A stretch of DNA of 5,920 nt from Armatimonadota bacterium (GTDB lineage Bacteria > Sysuimicrobiota > Sysuimicrobiia > Sysuimicrobiales > VGFF01), in the NCBI GenBank assembly GCA_016868955.1, contig VGFF01000122.1, forward strand, positions 1-5,920, read 5' to 3'. The first letter of the stretch is position 1. Each line of letters starts with the position of its first letter. The notes beneath the pieces are model-generated. The model was not told where the DNA came from, searched no databases, and worked only from the letters and a program-made list of their open reading frames with translations. Below are positions 1 to 5,511 of the stretch, piece by piece. Position numbers and translations under genes: made by a program.

Positions 1-1114
1 GGTCGAGCACGCGGCGGTCGGTGACGATGACGATCGAGTCGAACACGCGGCGGTCGCGCGCGTCATGGAGCGTCGCGAGCCGGTGGGCCAGCCAGGCGAT
101 CGTGAAGCTCTTCCCGCTGCCGGCGGAGTGCTGGATCAGGTAACGCTGGCCCGCGCCGTTCGCCCGCGCGTCGCTGACGAGCCGCCGCACGCAGTCGAGC
201 TGCTGGTAGCGGGGAAAGATGAGGAAGCGCTTGCCGGTCTTGCGCCCTTTGTCGTCCTCGTCTTCCACCTCGTGGATGAACTGACGCACGAGGTCAAGCA
301 CGCTGTCGCGCGCCCACGCCTCCTCCCACAGGTAGGCCGTCGCGTAGCCGTTCCGCGTCGGCGGGACAGGCGGATTGCCGGCGCCCCCGAACTTCCCCTT
401 GTTGAAGGGCAGGAAGCGCGTCTTCGGGCCCGCGAGGTGCGTGGTGACGTAGACGAGGTCCGGATCGACGGCGAAGTGCGCGAGGCACCGACCGTAGGAG
501 AGCAGGGGCTCGCGCGGATCGCGCACCGTCATGTATTGACGGATGGCGTCCTGGACGTTCTGCCCGTTGAGGGGATTCTTCAACTCGGCGGTGAAGACGG
601 GGATGCCGTTCACGAACAGCACCATGTCGAGGCTGTTCTCGTTTTTGGTGCTGTACCGCACCTGGCGGACGACCGAGAAGAGGTTCGCGGCATGCAGCCG
701 CCGGGTGTCCTCGTTGAGCCCGCTCGCGGGCCGGAAGTAGGCGAGCGCGAACTTGCAGCCCGAGTCCCTGATGCCGTGGCGGAGCACGTCGAGCGCGCCG
801 CGCGCGGCGATCTCGCTCGACAGGCGCTTGAGGAACTGCTCTTTCACGACGGCGCCGTGGTGCTGCTCGAGCCTCTTCCATTCCTTCGGCTGGGTGGCGA
901 GCACGAAGTCGATGACATCGCGCGGCAGCAGGCAGAGCGTACGGTCGTAGTCGACGGGAGCGCGCTTGCGGTAGCCGCCGGGCGGCGTGTCGCCATACAC
1001 CGCGGGCGTTTCGCGCACCATCGCGGAGTCCGCCGCGCAGGCATCCGGGCCGTTGTCGAGTAGCGAGCATTCGATCGCGTCCTCGAAGGACCGCTCGGCG
1101 ATCTCCGGGCTCAT
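1..1114 (-). CDS. hsdR: HsdR, Type I restriction endonuclease subunit (N-terminal 371 residues, cut by window edge)
   Basis: This is the restriction and DNA-translocation subunit of a Type I R-M complex. It joins HsdM and HsdS, pumps DNA with its helicase motor and cleaves at a distance from unmethylated sites. I translated it by hand; it stays open from an ATG at 1114 to the left edge. The N-terminal nuclease domain shows a PD-(D/E)xK-like site: D163 in SLDMVLFVNG, then E177-L-K179 in FTAELKNPL, a 14-residue spacing like that of characterised HsdR proteins (578-628). Residues 299-306 (IFPRYQQL) lead into the motor domain. Walker A is HSAGSGKS at residues 329-336 (about 107-130), followed by IVIVTDRRVLD at 361-371. 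Full HsdR is about 1000 residues, so the rest of the motor and the C-terminal helical region lie outside. The start overlaps the hsdS stop by 4 bp (ATGA). AGGAGGT lies 3 nt upstream (1118-1124), closer than ideal. No frameshift or missing key residue is seen in the visible part. Confidence 0.96.
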   Translation of the reverse strand, partial: MSPEIAERSFEDAIECSLLDNGPDACAADSAMVRETPAVYGDTPPGGYRKRAPVDYDRTLCLLPRDVIDFVLATQPKEWKRLEQHHGAVVKEQFLKRLSSEIAARGALDVLRHGIRDSGCKFALAYFRPASGLNEDTRRLHAANLFSVVRQVRYSTKNENSLDMVLFVNGIPVFTAELKNPLNGQNVQDAIRQYMTVRDPREPLLSYGRCLAHFAVDPDLVYVTTHLAGPKTRFLPFNKGKFGGAGNPPVPPTRNGYATAYLWEEAWARDSVLDLVRQFIHEVEDEDDKGRKTGKRFLIFPRYQQLDCVRRLVSDARANGAGQRYLIQHSAGSGKSFTIAWLAHRLATLHDARDRRVFDSIVIVTDRRVLD

Positions 1115-1857
1115 GCGACCTCCTCGCGCACGTCGATCTTGCCCGTGACGGCGGCGGAGATGAGCGCGGTGCGAAACTCAGTCAGTCGATAGACCAGCCG
1201 GGCAATCAGCGCACTGCGCTGAGCCTCCACGAGATCGACCAGACGCTGTCGGTTGCCGATTAGCGCATCGATTCGCACGGTCTCTCTTTGAATGAACGCC
1301 GCGATTACGCGCTGTTCCTGCGTCGGCGGCATCGCGAACACCGAAGTCGTGACCGCGTCACCAGTAAGACCGAATCGCGTGATTCCGTTCGCAGCGATCT
1401 GGAATTGGTCCCGCGGACCGACGGCGCTGAAGGCCCGGGCCAGAAAGGCTCCCTCGCATCCGCCAAGCGGGCGAACATGCGCAAGGTGGTAGCCGCAAAG
1501 CACTCCAGGGAGGTCTTCGGCGACGTAGGCAGGGACAGCGATGTCCGTCCACGATTCGGAATCCTTGGTGATGAGTACATCACCCGCTCGAAGCTCGAAG
1601 CGACGAACCTGCTCGCGCGTGGCCGTCGCCGGCATGAACGCCAAGCTGCTCGTTATGTGATCGTTGTAGTACACGTCGACGTAGTTGCACAGCCGAACCG
1701 GTTCTTCCCCTTCGACCGACTTCTTGTCCACGTTACTGAGTTGTACAGAGGCGAACGTTTTCAGGCGCTTCACTTCCCAATGCGCCGGGATTTCGCCGAG
1801 CCACTCGACACCTGAGTCTTTGTAAGCCGGATACGGTTTGAATCCGCGAATCCTCAT
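1111..1857 (-). CDS. hsdS: HsdS, Type I specificity subunit, half-size with a single recognition domain
   Basis: This is the DNA sequence-recognition subunit of the Type I R-M complex; it directs HsdM and HsdR to the target. I place the start at ATG 1857 (248 aa) because it overlaps the abiEii stop as ATGA and has GGAGGT 8 nt upstream; a GTG at 1881 would add 8 residues. The N-terminus carries the family hallmark YKDSGVEWLGEIPAHWEVKR (residues 12-31). One target recognition domain follows (about 32-176). Next come the conserved PPTQEQRVIAAFIQRETVRI (177-196), a predicted coiled coil, and the typical tail ending RTALISAAVTGKIDVRE (229-245). Canonical HsdS is about 400-450 residues with two recognition domains, so one whole half is absent, although both ends look intact. 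Two HsdS copies would be needed to rebuild a normal specificity module, giving a palindromic split target (inference from half-size HsdS forms in EcoDXXI and NgoAV). G+C of the recognition-domain DNA falls to about 56% (1561-1860, hand count), lower than the neighbours. Confidence 0.93.
   Translation of the reverse strand: MRIRGFKPYPAYKDSGVEWLGEIPAHWEVKRLKTFASVQLSNVDKKSVEGEEPVRLCNYVDVYYNDHITSSLAFMPATATREQVRRFELRAGDVLITKDSESWTDIAVPAYVAEDLPGVLCGYHLAHVRPLGGCEGAFLARAFSAVGPRDQFQIAANGITRFGLTGDAVTTSVFAMPPTQEQRVIAAFIQRETVRIDALIGNRQRLVDLVEAQRSALIARLVYRLTEFRTALISAAVTGKIDVREEVA
1118..1124 (-). promoter_or_regulatory. Shine-Dalgarno-like site before hsdR
   Basis: The minus strand reads AGGAGGT within the final codons of hsdS, 3 nt before the hsdR ATG at 1114. 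The spacing is short, so initiation probably also relies on coupling through the ATGA overlap with the hsdS stop. Confidence 0.5.
1156..1245 (-). repeat. Tandem 15-residue repeat in the HsdS coiled-coil tail
   Basis: HsdS residues 205-219 (RLVDLVEAQRSALIA, 1201-1245) and 220-234 (RLVYRLTEFRTALIS, 1156-1200) are adjacent 15-residue units. They share the pattern RLV-six residues-R-x-ALI and match at about 27 of 45 nucleotides by hand count. In full-length HsdS, the first pattern typically ends the first half (coil plus RxALI) and the second ends the protein (EFRTALISAAVTGKIDVR). Their direct abutment is what an in-frame loss of the second recognition domain would leave. It could also be a simple extension of the coil. 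Confidence 0.55.
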
Positions 1858-2762
1858 GGCCACGGACCTCCGGGTTTCCACGAGCCCTTGGGCAGTGTCC
1901 CGGCGCGTACGTCATGTAACACGGGCGAAAGGAAGCCGCCCAGCAGTTCTGCGAACGCAGTGAAAGAGGCCGGGACGGCGAGGCCGGTGCGCCGCGCGAA
2001 CGCGCGCACCTGTATCGGCCGCGACGGGTTCTCCCAATATCCTGGCGTGAGCCCGATCGGATCGTCCGCAGGAATCGGCGTCCGTCGTCGCTCGAAGGTC
2101 CGGCGCACGGCCTCGGCCAGCGTCGCGCGGTCGAACTCGAAGTGTGTCGCCAGGTGATGGATGTCGAAGAAGTCCTTGATGCGGCTGTTCCGATCTCCGA
2201 GGACAACCATCGCCTCGAGCTTCTCGGCGATGACGGCCTCGCGGGGGTAGGCGAGCACGTCGGGCGCCGGCAGATCGAGCAGGGGCGGATACGTGCAGCG
2301 CTCGGGCGCCGGCCATACCGCGTCACCGACTCCGACATCGATCTGTAGCGACAGGCGTGCCGTCCCGCACTGGGCGGGAAGCGTCACGCGCGCACCCGCG
2401 TACTCGTCCTCTGCCCGGATCGCGTCCACGCCGACCCGGGCGCCTTCGAACGTGACGCCGTCAGCCGGGACGGGAGTCGCCGCGATGCCACGAACGTCGG
2501 CGCGGATGGCGTCGAACGAACCGTCGCCGCGCCGAAGCAGGTCGAGGTCGCGGGTCGCGCGGTACGGCTGCTCCGACCAGACGCGGAGGAGCATCGCGCC
2601 TTTGAGCACGAAACGCTCGCGCAGCTCCGATGCGCCGAGTCGGTACAGGAAGCGCTCGTGACAGTAATTCGTGAGCACGGTCTGGTAGTCGTCGCCGGTC
2701 TTGCGCGCGTGGTTGAGCAGCCGCTGGGCGACCGACGCGGCGAGATTGGCCTTCGCACTCAT
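1854..2762 (-). CDS. abiEii: AbiEii-family nucleotidyltransferase toxin (type IV toxin-antitoxin)
   Basis: This is the toxin of an AbiE-type pair. The family (AbiEii/DUF1814, COG2253) are polymerase-beta-fold nucleotidyltransferases; the relative MenT3 adds pyrimidines to the tRNA acceptor end and stops translation. The substrate here is unknown. The ATG at 2762 gives 302 aa, within the family's usual 250-320 range, and overlaps the upstream abiEi stop as ATGA. An upstream in-frame start at 2807 would lie inside abiEi and lacks support. Motifs in order are FVLKGAMLLR (51-60), RATRDLDLL with the paired acidic residues D72 and D74 (68-76), an acidic strand LQIDVGVGD (139-147), and EKLEAM then RIKDFFDIHHL (180-185, 194-204), the family's Lys-Asp signature. 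All expected catalytic positions are present, so the protein looks active. There is no signal peptide or membrane segment. It sits inside a Type I R-M operon, its stop overlapping the hsdS start, so toxin and specificity subunit should be translated from one message. Confidence 0.93.
   Translation of the reverse strand: MSAKANLAASVAQRLLNHARKTGDDYQTVLTNYCHERFLYRLGASELRERFVLKGAMLLRVWSEQPYRATRDLDLLRRGDGSFDAIRADVRGIAATPVPADGVTFEGARVGVDAIRAEDEYAGARVTLPAQCGTARLSLQIDVGVGDAVWPAPERCTYPPLLDLPAPDVLAYPREAVIAEKLEAMVVLGDRNSRIKDFFDIHHLATHFEFDRATLAEAVRRTFERRRTPIPADDPIGLTPGYWENPSRPIQVRAFARRTGLAVPASFTAFAELLGGFLSPVLHDVRAGTLPKGSWKPGGPWP
1866..1871 (-). promoter_or_regulatory. Shine-Dalgarno site that fixes the hsdS start
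   Basis: On the minus strand this reads GGAGGT, ending 8 nt before the ATG at 1857. It lies inside the last codons of abiEii. It favours the ATG at 1857 over the upstream GTG at 1881, which has no comparable site. Confidence 0.7.
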
Positions 2763-3355
2763 GCGACGGCGTCGAGGTACGGCTGCATGACGCGCGTCAC
2801 CCGGCACACGCGGGCGAAGTGCGCCAGCTCGGTCGCACCGCCACGGTGCCGCCGGGTGAAGTCACGCAGCGCCTCCACCGCGACGTCGATGCCCACCTTG
2901 TTCCGATACTTGAAGCAATCCGCCACGGTCTTCGCGGCCGAGTAAACGCGGACGTCGACGCCTTCGAGCCGTCTCGTCTCGATGCCTTCCGTCAGCGCCG
3001 CGCCGGAAAAGCGCGCCACGCGCAGGCGCGGGTAGTCGACGCGTGGCTTGCGGGCTTTCTCCGGCAGCGCGATCCACACCTGGGGCGGGGACTGGGTCGT
3101 CAGACCGTGCATCCGAAGCGCGGTCAGGAGACAGAACACGCCGGCGGGCACGCGCTTGGCCACGTGCGCGAGGGTGTGGTCGGTCGTCGCCTGATGGGTC
3201 GCCGCCGTATAGATTCCGCGCGCCTGCCGCGCCACGAGCCCCTGACGGACGAGCTGGTAAAGCTGCCTCCGAGAAATCCCGCGGGCCTCAAGCTCCTTCG
3301 GGCGCGCGAGACCGGCGTCCTTGATGAGGCGGAGGGCGGCGGCCTGACGTGTCAC
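2759..3355 (-). CDS. abiEi: AbiEi-family antitoxin / winged-helix transcriptional regulator
   Basis: This is the likely antitoxin and autorepressor of the AbiE pair. In studied systems AbiEi counteracts AbiEii without a direct protein complex and represses its own promoter by binding inverted repeats. The GTG start at 3355 gives 198 aa and begins just before the N-terminal winged helix: AALRLIKDAGLARPKELEAR (6-25), recognition helix ISRRQLYQLVRQGL (27-40), wing RQARGIYT (43-50). Next come GVFCLLTALRMHGLTTQSP (72-90) and QVWIALPEKARKPRV. The family's C-terminal signature follows at AKTVADCFKYRNKVGIDVAV (141-160), then EALRDF. The frame stays open to a TTG at 3391 (210 aa), but that codon falls in a strong hairpin, so I prefer 3355. 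No start has a convincing ribosome binding site, which suggests weak or regulated initiation. The stop overlaps the abiEii start by 4 bp. Family assignment is firm; the exact start is not. Confidence 0.9.
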   Translation of the reverse strand: MTRQAAALRLIKDAGLARPKELEARGISRRQLYQLVRQGLVARQARGIYTAATHQATTDHTLAHVAKRVPAGVFCLLTALRMHGLTTQSPPQVWIALPEKARKPRVDYPRLRVARFSGAALTEGIETRRLEGVDVRVYSAAKTVADCFKYRNKVGIDVAVEALRDFTRRHRGGATELAHFARVCRVTRVMQPYLDAVA

Positions 3356-3372
3356 GGCGCTACGATACAAAA

Positions 3373-3400
3373 CGTCGGGGGTTAGAGACAACCCCCGACG
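3373..3400 (-). terminator. Hairpin with T run after hsdM: intrinsic terminator/attenuator or AbiEi operator
   Basis: A perfect inverted repeat with 11-bp arms (3373-3383 and 3390-3400, seven of eleven pairs G:C) encloses a 6-nt loop. It begins one base after the hsdM TGA (3402-3404). On the minus strand the stem is followed at once by TTTTGTAT, a short and imperfect U tract. This has the form of an intrinsic terminator between hsdM and abiEi, leaky enough to act as an attenuator. AbiEi proteins bind inverted repeats near their own promoters, so the same element could be an operator. The alternative TTG start of abiEi (3389-3391) would be buried in it. I see no clear -35/-10 pair in the GC-rich end of hsdM. 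Confidence 0.6.
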
Positions 3401-3401
3401 A

Positions 3402-5495
3402 TCAGGCGGCGGGCTTGGGGCCCCCGGTCACCTCCGCCAGCATGCGCAGGATATCGGCCTCGACCGCGCGGACGTCGGCCTCGATCTCTTCGAGCGGACG
3501 CGGCGGGGTGTAGCGGTAGAAGTAGCGATTGAAGTTGATCTCGTAGCCGACGATGCCGACCTCGCCGTCCTTCTCGTCCCGCCGGCTCGTATCGATCCAC
3601 GCATCCGGCACGTGGGGGCGGACTTCGCGATCGAAGAATGCTTCGATCGATTCCGCGAGCGGTACGTTCTCCGTGTCGCGAAGCTCGGGGTCAGGCTCCG
3701 GGGCGCCATAGCGATCGCGACAGATCGCAGCCGTCTCGTCGCGCTCCGCCAGCGCGTCCAGGATCGCCTTCCGGGCGGGCGCTGCCAGCTTCACGTCCGC
3801 CTTCTTCGCGGCGTCGTCCAACAGCCGTTCGAACTCGCCCCGATCCTTGACGAGGTCCGCCGGGAGCGCGCGCACGACGCGCCGGACCGACTCCTGCGCC
3901 TTGCGTCCTTCGGCCTGCTCCGTGGCGCCCGCGGCGCCCTTCTTCCTCGACTCGGCAAGGATCTGGAAGCCGCGTTGGGCCTCCAGACGCGCGATCCGCT
4001 CCGGACTCGCCTGGAAGTTGAGTCGCAGCGGGCGCTCTACGGTGATCTTGCGGAAGCCGAAGTACGTGGTCGGGAAGACGCGGCTCACGACGACCTCGTT
4101 CGCCTTGCCGTCCTTCGTGATTTTGCGCGTCTCGCCGTCCTGGAACGCCGCCAGGATTCGCAGGATGTCCTGCGCGCGATCGGGCGGAATCTCCCGGCGC
4201 TTGTCGCCGAGGCTCTTGCGCATGGGGGCCCAGAACGACGTCGCATCGATGAGCTGGACCTTGCGCTTGCGGGCGGCTGCTTTGCGGTTGGTGAGGACCC
4301 AGACGTACGTGGCGATGCCGGTGTTGTAGAAGAGCTGCTCGGGCAGGGCGATCAGGGCTTCGAGCAGGTCGCGCTCCAGGACAAAGCGCCGGATCTCACT
4401 CTCTCCGCTGCCCGCGTCGCCCGTGAAGAGCGGTGAGCCGTTCATGATGATCGCGATCCGCGCGCCGCCCTCGTTCGGGGGCTTAGCATGAGCCAGCATG
4501 TGGAGCAGGAACAGCAACTGGCCGTCGCTGATGCGCGGCAGGCCCGGCGCGAAACGCCCGGCGCCACCACGCTCGTGCTCGGCGCGCACGGCGTCTTCGT
4601 CGCGCTTCCAGTCCTTGCCGTATGGAGGATTCGCGATCAGGTAATCGAACGCTCGGCTGGCGTGCTTGTCGTTCCCGAGCGTGCTGCCGTAGGCGATCCG
4701 GTCGGCATCGAGGCCGGTGGGGTCCTTCATGAAGAGGTCGGATCTCGAGACCGCCCACGTTTCGGGATTCACCTCCTGGCCGAAGAGGTGGATCTCCGCC
4801 TCCTTGTCGATCCTCGACTGGATGTGATCCTTCGCAATGGTCAGCATGCCGCCCGAGCCGCAGCAGGGGTCGTAGACCGTGCGAATCGCCTGCTTGCCGC
4901 GGAGCTGGCGCTCGTCGCCCGCGAGCATCAGGTCGACCATCAGATGGACGACGTCGCGCGGCGTGAAGTGCTCGCCCGGATTCTCGTTCAGCGCTTCATT
5001 GAACTTCCGGATGAGCTCTTCGAAGATCGTGCCCATCGTCGTGTTGTCGACGACATCCGGATGGAGATCCACATTCTTGAAGCGTTCCAGCACCTGGAAG
5101 AGCACGCCCGCCTCATCCAGCTTCCCGATGGTGTTATCGAAGTCGAATCGATCCAGGACGTCGCGCATGTTCTGGCTGAATCCGGCGATGTAGTTGCGGA
5201 GATTCTTCGCGACGTCCGACGCGTCCGCCACGAGCTTGTCGAAGTCGTAGCGGGACGTGTTGTAAAACGCGAAGCCGCTCACCTTACGGAGCTGGGGATC
5301 GAGGTTCTCGAGCTTTTTGCCGCGGAGGTCCGCCTGGCGGGCGAGAACCTTTGGCTTCGTCGCGGCGAGCACGCAGTCCAGGCGGCGCAGGACCGTCAGG
5401 GGAAGAATGACGTCCTGGTATTTGCCACGTCTGAAGGTGTCGCGAATCAGGTCCGCGACACCCCACAGGAAGCTGACGATCTCGCCGTGGGTCAT
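3402..5495 (-). CDS. hsdM: HsdM, Type I DNA adenine methyltransferase subunit
   Basis: This is the modification subunit: S-adenosylmethionine-dependent N6-adenine methylation of the site chosen by HsdS, and part of the restriction complex with HsdR. It is 697 aa, complete, from ATG 5495. The N-terminal helical domain starts GEIVSFLWGVADLIRDTF (4-21) with YQDVILPLTVLRRLD (26-40). The catalytic domain has GEHFTPRDVVHLMVDLM (174-190), the methyl-donor motif YDPCCGSGGML (208-218), and the catalytic motif NPPYG (289-293) in DYLIANPPYGKDW. YNTGIATYVWVLTNRK (390-405) follows. At about 200 residues beyond the catalytic fold it is longer than EcoKI-type HsdM (about 530 aa). The extension includes a charged Ala/Lys-rich stretch (510-590) and a C-terminal GYEINFNRYFYRYTPPRPLE (650-669) with a helical tail, as in a known long HsdM subclass. 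Only 16 nt separate it from the upstream transporter gene, with only a weak ribosome binding site, so it may be co-transcribed with it. All catalytic residues are intact. Confidence 0.97.
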   Translation of the reverse strand: MTHGEIVSFLWGVADLIRDTFRRGKYQDVILPLTVLRRLDCVLAATKPKVLARQADLRGKKLENLDPQLRKVSGFAFYNTSRYDFDKLVADASDVAKNLRNYIAGFSQNMRDVLDRFDFDNTIGKLDEAGVLFQVLERFKNVDLHPDVVDNTTMGTIFEELIRKFNEALNENPGEHFTPRDVVHLMVDLMLAGDERQLRGKQAIRTVYDPCCGSGGMLTIAKDHIQSRIDKEAEIHLFGQEVNPETWAVSRSDLFMKDPTGLDADRIAYGSTLGNDKHASRAFDYLIANPPYGKDWKRDEDAVRAEHERGGAGRFAPGLPRISDGQLLFLLHMLAHAKPPNEGGARIAIIMNGSPLFTGDAGSGESEIRRFVLERDLLEALIALPEQLFYNTGIATYVWVLTNRKAAARKRKVQLIDATSFWAPMRKSLGDKRREIPPDRAQDILRILAAFQDGETRKITKDGKANEVVVSRVFPTTYFGFRKITVERPLRLNFQASPERIARLEAQRGFQILAESRKKGAAGATEQAEGRKAQESVRRVVRALPADLVKDRGEFERLLDDAAKKADVKLAAPARKAILDALAERDETAAICRDRYGAPEPDPELRDTENVPLAESIEAFFDREVRPHVPDAWIDTSRRDEKDGEVGIVGYEINFNRYFYRYTPPRPLEEIEADVRAVEADILRMLAEVTGGPKPAA

Positions 5496-5511
5496 CGGGC
5501 GCGCGCTCGTC

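Noticed and set aside
2..55. 18-bp direct repeat (17 of 18 identical) at 2-19 and 38-55
   Set aside because: It encodes DRRVFD and DRRVLD, 12 codons apart, in the HsdR helicase region. Both fit the family sequence, so this is coincidence of codon choice and not a functional repeat.
65..1063. Long open frame on the plus strand opposite hsdR
   Set aside because: It is antisense to the hsdR frame, whose nuclease and Walker A motifs are clear. The plus-strand product is Arg/Val/Glu-rich without any recognisable domain, as expected of a high-GC shadow.
1111..1857. hsdS as a frameshifted or decayed pseudogene
   Set aside because: The frame is continuous, both conserved ends are present, and the ribosome site and overlaps with both neighbours are kept. 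Nothing downstream of the stop resembles a second recognition domain, because hsdR begins at once.
3417..3424. GGGGCCCC palindrome near the hsdM 3' end
   Set aside because: It is short, lies within coding sequence, and is expected by chance at this G+C; it has no loop or T run.
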